Notes under the pieces: generated by a model
Database searches by the model: none
Seen by the model: only the letters and a program-made list of their open reading frames with translations
Told to the model about the DNA's origin: nothing
Shown: piece after piece, positions 30,074-37,770 of the stretch
Layout of the letters: every line of letters starts with the position of its first letter
Position numbering within the stretch: position 1 is the first letter of the stretch
Assembly: GCF_003026105.1 (NCBI RefSeq)
Contig: NZ_PYNW01000006.1
Location: 182,068-246,067 of the forward strand
Length of the DNA: 64,000 bases
Source: Photobacterium sp. GB-56
Lineage (GTDB): Bacteria > Pseudomonadota > Gammaproteobacteria > Enterobacterales > Vibrionaceae
Direction: 5' to 3'
Made by a program: the position numbers and the translations under genes

Positions 30074-31548
30074 TGTTCGCCCCCCTTAATGATGCTTTGA
30101 CGCTCAGCTTGTAACTGAAAGGTCACGACATTTTTATCATTACGACCCAATGACATCATTTGGAAACGACGTTCAGCTAATGATGGATAAGTTTTAAATG
30201 CTCCTACCCAGCGAGGAACAGCATCAGGGTTACGTGCTAATCCACTTAAATCCATCGAAGTGCCTGAGACATAAATCTGTTGAACCGAGATATCGCTACT
30301 CGCCGCATCAGCTAACTGCTGTAACAATCCCGCATAGCCAACCTTTAAACTATCATCATGCTCTTCAATGACTTTAAGGGTGGCACGCTTTGCCGCGATT
30401 TCTTTTTCAAGCTCATGGGCGTGATTCTCTTTTAAAGGATCTGACAGCAATGCGGCAACTTGTACTCTGGCATGATCAAGTTTTTGTTGTTCAGCACTTA
30501 ATAAGGATGTTTGTTGCGCTAATTTTTTTTGCTCAATCGTGTTCTGCCATGCATTCCAACCCGCCCACATCGCGAAAATGGCAATAAGTGCCACCCAACT
30601 GGCAACGATATTGGTGAGTGTCATCCACTGCTTAGTTGGCAGTAAATTGTCAGAATATAGATTGATTATCGCGTTTTTAGGCCGCTGTAATGCCGCCCAG
30701 CCTAAACGCTCAGCATTAGTATCAAGTAAAGGATCAACCTCTTGAATCGCCTCTACATTGATATTTAGACGTTTATTTAATTCTTCTGCTAAAGCTTGAT
30801 TATCTTCGTTATCACAACTGATGATCAGCTGACTAATTGGATTATTACGTAACTGCGCACTAATGAAATCTAATGAACGTTGTAATTCAAGCGCTAAATT
30901 ATCCAGCTGAAAACTACCACCATCCAGCGCTTGGCGATCAAATAACGGTAAAGTAAAACCACGTAATTGACGTTGAAAACACAGCATTTGTTCATTAAAT
31001 GCAGTTAACTGCAGATTACCATCAACATCAGCATGGAGAATAAGTTGACTACGATTAGGATCAGAAAAGCGACTCCATGCAATGTCTTCTGTTGTGATAT
31101 CCGAGACACGGCAACCACAATCATGACACGCTAAGACAACCTGAGTGATCAGTTGTTTTGATGCGACAAAAACCTGTAAACGATCTTTAGCTGTGGCAGG
31201 AAAACCATCAGCGACTAATTCAGACGGCGACTCATTGACTAAATCTTTGACTAAAAAAGGCAGTGCGGTTGACAGTTCATCAATACTCACTTCTGGTTTA
31301 TCAATCACTAAACTTTGATATAAACCATGCCCTAGTACTAATTTTAAATCGGTACCTGAGAGTTGGTATTGTATAATTAAGTTGCGTGCAGCATCGCTCC
31401 AATCAGAAACATTAGAGACCCCCATACGATCAACAATAAAATGTTCAGTTTTCGCTTGGACAAGGACAACCGTGTCGGTATAGAAAACCAAAGCAGCAGA
31501 GGGTTGAAAACTCGCTCGCTGAAAAAGCTTAGAGAATACGTATTTCAT
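30070..31548 (-). CDS. mshI: MshI, PilM/PilN-like fusion of the MSHA machine
   Basis: A 492-residue protein. The cytoplasmic N-terminal 290 residues or so have an actin/PilM-like layout (SAALVFYTDTVVLVQAKTEH, LELQRSLDFISAQLRNNPIS). A membrane helix follows (about 320-340, ASWVALIAIFAMWAGWNAW), then a coiled coil and a PilN-like periplasmic domain (QLADAASSDISVQQIYVSG). It thus joins roles that type IVa pili keep in separate PilM and PilN proteins. It is the first gene of the MSHA assembly operon; about 170 bases separate it from csrD. Confidence 0.93.
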   Translation of the reverse strand: MKYVFSKLFQRASFQPSAALVFYTDTVVLVQAKTEHFIVDRMGVSNVSDWSDAARNLIIQYQLSGTDLKLVLGHGLYQSLVIDKPEVSIDELSTALPFLVKDLVNESPSELVADGFPATAKDRLQVFVASKQLITQVVLACHDCGCRVSDITTEDIAWSRFSDPNRSQLILHADVDGNLQLTAFNEQMLCFQRQLRGFTLPLFDRQALDGGSFQLDNLALELQRSLDFISAQLRNNPISQLIISCDNEDNQALAEELNKRLNINVEAIQEVDPLLDTNAERLGWAALQRPKNAIINLYSDNLLPTKQWMTLTNIVASWVALIAIFAMWAGWNAWQNTIEQKKLAQQTSLLSAEQQKLDHARVQVAALLSDPLKENHAHELEKEIAAKRATLKVIEEHDDSLKVGYAGLLQQLADAASSDISVQQIYVSGTSMDLSGLARNPDAVPRWVGAFKTYPSLAERRFQMMSLGRNDKNVVTFQLQAERQSIIKGGEQ

Positions 31549-31717
31549 AATCGACCAGAAAAAGGCTATACATCCTGTATGATGCTTTTTTATTGATAAG
31601 GTTAGCAGCAGTTAATTACCGCCCCAATGATATACGATAAAATTATTGATAAACATCACTTAATTTATACTGTTTAAAAAACATTGAATTTATTAAAATA
31701 AAACAAATAGTTATTTT

Positions 31718-33637
31718 TTATAAAATCACATCTTCTTTGGCAAATAGACGACCTTGACCTGCAGAAACACCCAATTGTTTTAATATTTCCCATTCTTTAT
31801 CGGTTTCAACACCAACAGCAATAATTTGAACATTTGAGTCATCACAAGCACCTAGCATACTTCTTACAAAAAGCTGGTTCTCTTGTCGTTTATTAATATC
31901 TCTCACAAGTCCTCGGTGCAATTTAAGGTAATTAACTTTTACCTCTTTAACGTAGTGTGTACTTACAATCGTACGTCCAGCTTGATCAACAGCTAGTTTA
32001 CATCCAAGCCCTGCTAATTTTTTTAATACCGGACGTAAGGCATCAAGGTTTTTGACTAATTGACTTTCAGATATTTCAAATATCACATGACTCAGTAATG
32101 GTCGTGGCAATTGTAATAATTCATTGAATAACCATTTCGTAAAAGATTTATCTAATAATGAATAAGCACTAATATTTATTGAGTAAACTTCTGGTGTTAA
32201 TTCTCTTTTTAATAACGTTAATATCTGATTAATGACAGCGCGATCAAAACGTTGATTGAATCCAACTTGATTTACAATAGGCATGAAGAATGACGCTTTG
32301 ATCAATTTTTTATGCTCATCTTGAATACGTGCAAGTATTTCTCGACTGATCACAATGTTATTCTCGGCATTAAAGATAGGCTGCTGATACAACAAAGGAC
32401 CACCATGGGTTAAAATCCGATCAAACAACGTTCGCCAACGCACACTGCCTCTATCATCTTCATAATGGCTTTCCTTGGTAAAACGATTCCAACTGTTTGA
32501 GCCTTGTAATTGCGAGCTACGCAATGCGATATCAGCTTCATCCATAATACGACCTCGCCGCTCCCCACCTTCGAAGTCCGTCACGCCAATATGGCACCAG
32601 TTGTCTCGCTCCATTGATAATGGCGGAGACAAACGTTCGAGCGCATTCAATAGTTGATTAATAAAGAGTTTAATTTCTTTCGCTGATTGTTGTGGGATCA
32701 AAATTGCAAATTCAGCATCGTAGTAACGCGATAACATGGTGTCAGGGAAGCGCTGAATAAAATTAGACAGAATAATACTGACATCTTGGATAAATTCATC
32801 AGCAATTAACTTCCCTTCTTCAGAGACCACGTCATCCCAATCAGCCAAGCGTAACAAGATAACCGAGCCTTGATTATCAGGCTCTTGCAGCATGGACTTT
32901 AAGCGACTATCAAATAGGATACGATTCGCAGCACCGGTGAGTTGATCAAGGAAAGTATGGGTACGAATAAAGGTATCAAAGCGGCTACGCCCTTGGCGGG
33001 CATCTTTCAGTTCTTTTATTAATTGATCCATGGCTAAACTTGCCGTGCCAGGCCATTCATGATCATCACCCACCGCATAATCATCAACCTTTCCGGCTAA
33101 AATCATTCTTCCTCGCGTTTCTAATAATTCAGAGCCACGTAATTGAAGCTTTAACCAACGTACCCCTTGTACTAAACCAAAAATAACAATGCCGATAGCG
33201 AGACTAATAAATGACATCGCGCCGAGTGAATACGTAGACTCAGCATAAGGTGGAATAGATTCAATTGTCACTTTGTACTGAGGGTTTAGTTGAAGTTGAT
33301 ATTCACTGTCATAGAGAATATTAGGATCAGTAATCGACTCCATACTTTTATAGGCGTACACCACGCCATGTGGACTCGTTACCGTTAACCCCATGACATT
33401 ACTGGATTTTAAAAGCTTAGGTAGCCAACGAGATAATGATGCGCCACCTTGAGGATCAGCAAGCTCTTGATCAATAACTTGAACAACACCGTTTAAATAA
33501 TGGGTTAAGTAATCCTGACCAAGCTTACGAAAACTCAATGCACCTCCGATGAAAATAACGAAGATGGCGCAAATAACAATCATTGTAACAAAAGCAACTA
33601 ACCGATTAGTTAACTTCATCCCTGAGGCTTTTCTCAT
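31718..33637 (-). CDS. csrD: CsrD/MshH-like degenerate GGDEF-EAL protein
   Basis: 639 residues. Two membrane helices (about 13-33 and 145-165) flank a periplasmic loop; a HAMP-like linker, a GGDEF-fold domain (about 225-360) and an EAL-fold domain (about 395-637) follow. Both active sites are altered: SRYYDAEFAIL stands where GGDEF should be, and SREILARIQ replaces the EAL motif, so catalysis of c-di-GMP turnover is unlikely. In E. coli CsrD such a protein directs RNase E to decay the CsrB/C small RNAs; Vibrio MshH occupies this same place. The start is an ATG with AGGA four bases before it. It is transcribed in the same direction as mshI. Confidence 0.9.
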   Translation of the reverse strand: MRKASGMKLTNRLVAFVTMIVICAIFVIFIGGALSFRKLGQDYLTHYLNGVVQVIDQELADPQGGASLSRWLPKLLKSSNVMGLTVTSPHGVVYAYKSMESITDPNILYDSEYQLQLNPQYKVTIESIPPYAESTYSLGAMSFISLAIGIVIFGLVQGVRWLKLQLRGSELLETRGRMILAGKVDDYAVGDDHEWPGTASLAMDQLIKELKDARQGRSRFDTFIRTHTFLDQLTGAANRILFDSRLKSMLQEPDNQGSVILLRLADWDDVVSEEGKLIADEFIQDVSIILSNFIQRFPDTMLSRYYDAEFAILIPQQSAKEIKLFINQLLNALERLSPPLSMERDNWCHIGVTDFEGGERRGRIMDEADIALRSSQLQGSNSWNRFTKESHYEDDRGSVRWRTLFDRILTHGGPLLYQQPIFNAENNIVISREILARIQDEHKKLIKASFFMPIVNQVGFNQRFDRAVINQILTLLKRELTPEVYSINISAYSLLDKSFTKWLFNELLQLPRPLLSHVIFEISESQLVKNLDALRPVLKKLAGLGCKLAVDQAGRTIVSTHYVKEVKVNYLKLHRGLVRDINKRQENQLFVRSMLGACDDSNVQIIAVGVETDKEWEILKQLGVSAGQGRLFAKEDVIL

Positions 33638-33783
33638 AACATCCTAACTCTACACACTATTATTCAAATCAATTTACTATTATCAGCTACAACTTATATA
33701 GTAGAGCACCATTATGAAGTGTTTTTCATTTTAAGGTTAATATATCCACAATATCATTCCGTCACGCGCTATTTTCATTTAAC

Positions 33784-33819
33784 GCGATACGTTACATTGA
33801 GCAAAACACAATGTATCGC
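33784..33819. promoter_or_regulatory. Palindromic site in the csrD-lysR divergent gap
   Basis: Inverted arms ACATTG (33794-33799) and CAATGT (33809-33814) sit inside a larger imperfect repeat (GCGATAC at 33784 and GTATCGC at 33813). It lies about 60 bases before the LysR-family start codon and in the shared promoter region with csrD. LysR regulators commonly bind such dyads next to their own gene. This is an inference from position and symmetry only. Confidence 0.4.
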
Positions 33820-33876
33820 ATAATGAAACAATCAATCTCATATTATGCGTGAAAGAAACAAGGAAAGGTTATCACC

Positions 33877-34749
33877 ATGGACTGGATCACCTGCACTAAA
33901 AGCTTTGTCGCTGTCATTCATCAAGGATCGCTTTCTCAAGCCGCGAAGTATCTTGATATATCAAACTCAGCCTTATCAAAACGTTTGTCTTGGCTTGAAC
34001 AACAGCTTGGGGTCCCTTTATTAAAACGTACAACCCGTCATTTATCACTTACTGATGCCGGAGATGTTTTTTTTCAGCGAAGTCAGACGTTATTAGAGCA
34101 TTGGCAACAGCTGATCACCGAAACGACGGCAACTAATGAAAAGATGAGTGGCACATTACATGTTGGCGCCCCATTAAGTACGGGAAGTCATTTTTTGATC
34201 AATATTATTGCCGCGTTTTGTCAGCGATACCCCAATATCAATATTACGCTTCACACCATCACGCCAGGACAATTACCTGATTTAAATCTCGACATTATTA
34301 TTTGTAGTGAAATCGATAATTTTAATTCTGCCAGTTATATCGCCACCCCCCTATTTTCAGATAATGCGAGATTTTACGCCTCTCCGTCTTATTTAGAGCA
34401 ATATGATCCTATTGAGTCACCAGAGCAACTGGCACAACATAATTGCTTACTACTAAATCAGCATAATCACGCCCATGAATATGCCTTCGATAATGGGTTA
34501 ACGCTTCGCTTACAAGGTAATTTCACTACCTCAAATCCAGAAATTTTAATCGCAAGTGCCGTCGAACATATGGGGCTAATATTAATCTCACCACAAAACG
34601 TACAACGAGAGTTAGCCCATGGTTTACTAATCCCTGTTTTAACGCATTTACAACTGCCCCAACAGACGACATTTGCCTACTACCTAAAGTTGAACTATCA
34701 ACACACTAAAACGAAATGTTTTATTGATTTTATTAAAAAAAGCGCCTGA
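33877..34749 (+). CDS. LysR-family transcriptional regulator
   Basis: 290 residues. The N-terminal winged helix-turn-helix (about 3-60, SFVAVIHQGSLSQAAKYLDI, then SNSALSKRLSWLEQQLGVPL) is typical of LysR. It is followed by a periplasmic-binding-like effector domain (about 90-285). AAG GAAAGG lies before the ATG. The gene is divergent from csrD and convergent with ssb, with a shared terminator at its end. In V. cholerae mshH and ssb are neighbours with no such gene between them (from memory), so this is probably an insertion. Targets and ligand are unknown; HTH similarity is to the CrgA/AaeR-like group, a weak guess. Confidence 0.9.
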   Translation: MDWITCTKSFVAVIHQGSLSQAAKYLDISNSALSKRLSWLEQQLGVPLLKRTTRHLSLTDAGDVFFQRSQTLLEHWQQLITETTATNEKMSGTLHVGAPLSTGSHFLINIIAAFCQRYPNINITLHTITPGQLPDLNLDIIICSEIDNFNSASYIATPLFSDNARFYASPSYLEQYDPIESPEQLAQHNCLLLNQHNHAHEYAFDNGLTLRLQGNFTTSNPEILIASAVEHMGLILISPQNVQRELAHGLLIPVLTHLQLPQQTTFAYYLKLNYQHTKTKCFIDFIKKSA

Positions 34750-34772
34750 CTTATCATTATTAAGATATAAAA

Positions 34773-34793
34773 AAGCAGCGTTAAACGCTGCTT
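34773..34793. terminator. Bidirectional terminator between lysR gene and ssb
   Basis: Stem AAGCAGCG/CGCTGCTT with a five-base loop, flanked by an A run on the left and TCTT on the right. It lies between two convergent genes and can serve both. Confidence 0.75.
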
Positions 34794-34824
34794 CTTAATA
34801 TTCAATGATTATTTTATACAGGAT

Positions 34825-35379
34825 TTAGAACGGGATATCGTCGTCAAAATCCATTGGTGGCTCATTGTACTGCTGCTGAGGCTGTTGAGGAGCCTGCTGC
34901 TGTGGTGCTGATTGCTGCTGCGGCGCATAGTTCTGCTGAGGAGCAGGTGCTGAAGCCGGCTGCTGAGGCTGACCCCAATTATTGTTTTGCTGTTGGCCCC
35001 CCATTTGCGCTTGGCCGCCTTGGTTTTGACGACCACCAAGCATTTGCATAGTACCGTTAAAGCCTTGAACAACCACTTCTGTTGTGTACTGATCTTGACC
35101 TTGCTGGTTCTGCCATTTACGCGTCTGTAATTGGCCTTCAATGTACACTTGTGAACCTTTACGTAAGTATTCACCAGCAACTTCTGCTAACTTACCGTAT
35201 AAAGCAACGCGGTGCCATTCGGTTTTTTCACGCTGCTCGCCAGTATTTTTATCACGCCATGATTCTGATGTCGCAATAGTAATATTTGCTACTGCACCGC
35301 CATTTGGCATGTAACGAACTTCAGGATCATTTCCTAAGTTACCGACTAAGATAACCTTATTTACGCCACGACTGGCCAT
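34825..35379 (-). CDS. ssb: Single-stranded DNA-binding protein
   Basis: 184 residues. The OB-fold domain (about 1-112) begins [20 protein letters not shown] and includes [20 protein letters not shown] and [12 protein letters not shown]. It is followed by a Gln/Pro/Ala-rich disordered linker (about 115-172) and the conserved acidic tip MDFDDDIPF, which recruits repair and replication proteins. Length is normal for gamma-proteobacteria. Unlike E. coli, ssb is not divergent from uvrA here: thirteen kilobases of exopolysaccharide genes and galU lie between. I find no LexA box (CTGT-N8-ACAG type) in the 100 bases upstream. Confidence 0.97.
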   Translation of the reverse strand: MASRGVNKVILVGNLGNDPEVRYMPNGGAVANITIATSESWRDKNTGEQREKTEWHRVALYGKLAEVAGEYLRKGSQVYIEGQLQTRKWQNQQGQDQYTTEVVVQGFNGTMQMLGGRQNQGGQAQMGGQQQNNNWGQPQQPASAPAPQQNYAPQQQSAPQQQAPQQPQQQYNEPPMDFDDDIPF

Positions 35380-35588
35380 AGTTCACTCCAAATCTGATAG
35401 CGTACTATTGGTTTCTAATAGCCGCTTATTGAAAGTTTATACTCAATCGCGCAGTTTATCACGCTAGTAGAATTTTTACATAGTCCAAGTACAACGCAAT
35501 AAAAACGGCAATCACAATTTCAGCGGATATCAGCTAAATATCTTTACCTCAACTGGCGCAAAATGTTGTGCCATGCAAATATGTCAAT

Positions 35589-35833
35589 TTTCTGACACTT
35601 TCACAAGTTATCGCGTTATCCTATATCGAGATAAAACACTAGTAGTACAAATCAAGGATAGCTAAATCATCACTCATTGTGATATCAGGACAAACTACCA
35701 CTATTGAAAATTATAAAATTGTAACCCTATGATTTTGCAGCTACCATTGACTTACTTTTAACGCCATAACTTAGATGTAACAAACACTAAGTAAAGTGTC
35801 AGAAATAGTTAATGCGATACCTTTTTCTGACGT
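35589..35833. repeat. Three TTTCTGAC-type motifs upstream of the exopolysaccharide operon
   Basis: TTTCTGACACTTT at 35589-35601 recurs exactly, in inverted orientation, at 35793-35805. A third, partial copy (TTTCTGACGTTTT) starts at about 35823 in the first orientation. A 13-base exact inverted match within 220 bases is unlikely by chance, so these are candidate binding sites for one regulator. Which one is unknown. Confidence 0.55.
35747..35776 (+). promoter_or_regulatory. Possible sigma-70 promoter of the exopolysaccharide operon
   Basis: TTGACT and TTAGAT are separated by 18 bases, directed toward the export genes and about 115 bases before the ops element. The second TTTCTGAC motif lies just downstream of the -10, a position that could repress. 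Assigned by eye only. Confidence 0.35.
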
Positions 35834-35890
35834 TTTAAAGCTAATTTCAAAGAAAAGACAACAAAATGTCACTCTAGCGTTAACACCACA

Positions 35891-35926
35891 AGCACTTTGG
35901 GAGCTTTAACCTAAGGGCGGTAGCGT
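35891..35926 (+). promoter_or_regulatory. JUMPStart element with perfect ops core (RfaH loading site)
   Basis: GGCGGTAGCGT at 35916-35926 is the ops core. The bases before it (GGGAGCTTTAACCTAAG) also match the JUMPStart pattern GG-AGCT-TAA-CC-A-GG. In Enterobacteria and Vibrionaceae RNA polymerase pauses at ops and recruits RfaH, which then suppresses termination across long polysaccharide operons. Its place about 95 bases before the first gene, on the correct strand, is ideal for control of all eleven downstream genes. Confidence 0.88.
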
Positions 35927-36019
35927 AAAAAAAATAATCGAAACCTATCATATAACACACGCCTCAGAGTCGTAGGCTTATTCATTTTTAGTATCTAATT
36001 TAGAGAACACAAAAAAGAC

Positions 36020-37213
36020 ATGCGTTTAAAAATAGTACTTCTATTATTATCAAGCTGTATGACTTTTTCTGTATGGGCTAACCCTTTACATGTAAAAGTA
36101 AGTCCTTTTATCTTCAGTAAATATTTAATTAACGATAATATTACCCAAGTAGCCAAAAATCCTATTTCGTCTCCTGTTATAGAGCTAACGCCCGGATTTA
36201 TTATTAATGGTGAGAAAAGTACCAATACTTATGATCTTACCTACTATGCTAAGAAAGCAACGTTCTTAAACAGTGAACAAGATAATTTTATTGATCAAAA
36301 CTTAGAATTAGATATTGAGCAGCATTTTACAATGCGTAATAAAATAAAGTTCAAATATCAATATATACAATCACATGACGGCCGTTCCGACATTCGCGAT
36401 GATCTTCTTCCCTATGTAACTGAACCGGTTAAATACGATGCGCAGCACGGCATGCTTGATTACATATATGGGGCACAATGGGCACGAGGGCGATTAGAGT
36501 TTGGTGCTGGTTTTAACACTAAGCGTTTTAAGAACTACCGATACTTACCGGCTCCTGGTGATTTATCTTCGACTCGTTTTGATGACTTCAATGATCTATT
36601 ACTGGAAGGTCAATTTACTTACCGCCCTTCCGATGTGAGTGCGTTTTTTATCCGAATAGAAAATCAAGATCGTACTTATCTCTATAATCGATTTGAAGGC
36701 AGCACTCTTGATAACAATACGAGCTATTTCTTTTTGGGATCGAAATTAGGCATCAATAAAGATACCAATGGTTCACTGATGCTTGGCTGGCAAAATAAAA
36801 GCTTTGCTCAAGCCGATCGTCCAACGTTTAGTGGCTTAACATGGCGAGGTGATTTCGCTTGGTCACCAGTAAAACGTTCAACATTTCGATTAGAGACAAA
36901 ACGAGAAATTCTCGACCCTGATGCCAAAAACGATTATCGCAAAGAAACGTATTACGATTTTTCATGGAAACACTTTTGGCTTAACCGACTGTACAGCGAA
37001 GTTAAGGCAAACTATTTAACCGACGAATATACCAGTGGTCTTCGAACCGATAAAACCACAGGCTATGAAACCTCTATCGGGTATGTCTTTAGAAATTATT
37101 TAACCTTTGTTACTGGATGGACAAAAGAAAGTAATCGCTCGACCGTCCCTATCAATGATTACGACCAAAATATTGTCTACTTTTCTGCTAATTTTAAATT
37201 GGATTCGCTATGA
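36020..37213 (+). CDS. Outer-membrane beta-barrel protein of polysaccharide export
   Basis: 397 residues with a signal peptide (MRLKIVLLLLSSCMTFSVWA) and a mature region made of alternating short amphipathic strands with aromatic girdles (LDYIYGAQWARGRLEFGAGF, GYVFRNYLTFVTGWTKE), ending in NFKLDSL. It resembles the BBP2-type porin-like barrels that open many exopolysaccharide operons (for example VpsM in V. cholerae). It is likely the outer-membrane pore. Its stop overlaps the start of the OPX gene (ATGA), supporting a joint export role. No strong ribosome-binding site is visible; AGAGA lies about 13 bases upstream. Family assignment is by topology and neighbourhood. Confidence 0.8.
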   Translation: MRLKIVLLLLSSCMTFSVWANPLHVKVSPFIFSKYLINDNITQVAKNPISSPVIELTPGFIINGEKSTNTYDLTYYAKKATFLNSEQDNFIDQNLELDIEQHFTMRNKIKFKYQYIQSHDGRSDIRDDLLPYVTEPVKYDAQHGMLDYIYGAQWARGRLEFGAGFNTKRFKNYRYLPAPGDLSSTRFDDFNDLLLEGQFTYRPSDVSAFFIRIENQDRTYLYNRFEGSTLDNNTSYFFLGSKLGINKDTNGSLMLGWQNKSFAQADRPTFSGLTWRGDFAWSPVKRSTFRLETKREILDPDAKNDYRKETYYDFSWKHFWLNRLYSEVKANYLTDEYTSGLRTDKTTGYETSIGYVFRNYLTFVTGWTKESNRSTVPINDYDQNIVYFSANFKLDSL

Positions 37214-37749
37214 AAAATAAATTAAAAGCGTACTTATGCTTGTTTTTATTTGCCTTTGTTCCCCATGTTTATGCGGCACAAATTGATACAACACATTACC
37301 AACTGTCCCCCGGTGATAAGATCCAAATAAAAGTCTATGGCGAAGACAATTTATCGTTTGATGAAATCCTGATTCCTGACAGTGGCCAAATTAATTACCC
37401 TTACCTTGGCGCTATCACATTAAAAGGTCGTACCTTATCGCAAGTTAAAAATGAAATCACACAAGGATTAAAAGGTGACTACCTTCTTAATCCTCAAGTG
37501 ATGGTAAATCTGCTGAACTTCAAACAAATTTATGTGGGAGGTGAAGTAAGAAGACCAGGTGGTTATGAGTATCAACCGAATCTGAGTGTAGAAAAAGCCG
37601 TTGCACTTGCTGGCGGTTTTACCGATCGCGCTGACACGGATGACATCACCATTAAAGATGCTGACAACAAATTAAAAACTGACGATGCCAGTGTCAATAT
37701 GGAAATTCAACCTGGCGATATCATTGTCGTTGGACAAAGCTTTTTCTAA
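37210..37749 (+). CDS. Short Wza-like polysaccharide export (OPX) protein
   Basis: 179 residues. A signal peptide (AYLCLFLFAFVPHVYA) ends in Ala-Ala-Gln with no lipobox Cys. The polysaccharide export domain follows (about 30-110, YQLSPGDKIQIKVYGEDNLS, PYLGAITLKGRTLSQVKNEI), then one SLBB-type domain (about 110-175, IYVGGEVRRPGGYEYQPN). Wza itself is about 380 residues with extra domains and an outer-membrane helix, all missing here. Short OPX proteins like this need a separate beta-barrel for outer-membrane passage, which fits the coupled gene before it. It makes the periplasmic part of the export channel. Confidence 0.9.
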   Translation: MKNKLKAYLCLFLFAFVPHVYAAQIDTTHYQLSPGDKIQIKVYGEDNLSFDEILIPDSGQINYPYLGAITLKGRTLSQVKNEITQGLKGDYLLNPQVMVNLLNFKQIYVGGEVRRPGGYEYQPNLSVEKAVALAGGFTDRADTDDITIKDADNKLKTDDASVNMEIQPGDIIVVGQSFF

Positions 37750-37770
37750 TTTTTATAGAGTTAAATTAAT

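Larger units (their letters stand above)
35380..36019. other. 640-base regulatory region between ssb and the exopolysaccharide operon
   Basis: A long A+T-rich gap between divergent genes. I see no convincing protein-coding gene. It holds the ssb promoter side, a 20-base near-palindrome at 35554-35573 (TGGCGCA and TGTGCCA arms), three copies of a TTTCTGAC motif, a possible sigma-70 promoter and a JUMPStart/ops element close to the first exopolysaccharide gene. The length and density of motifs suggest several regulators act here. Confidence 0.7.

Noticed and set aside
31559..31592. Hairpin with A and T runs between csrD and mshI as a clear terminator
   Set aside because: The stem has several mismatches (only ATAC/GTAT and the A/T ends pair well), so I do not call it, though it may weakly stop csrD transcripts.
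34854..35051. Open frame on the plus strand opposite the ssb linker
   Set aside because: It mirrors the low-complexity Gln/Pro codons of ssb, has no homology and no ribosome-binding site; it is a shadow frame.
35554..35573. Possible sigma-54 promoter (TGGCAC ... TTGC) on the minus strand toward ssb
   Set aside because: The spacing between GG and GC is 11 bases, not the required 10, and the element is better described as a palindrome.
35380..36019. A small hidden gene or CRISPR-like array in the long gap
   Set aside because: No open frame with a good ribosome-binding site and no regularly spaced repeats; the three TTTCTGAC motifs are few and unevenly placed.
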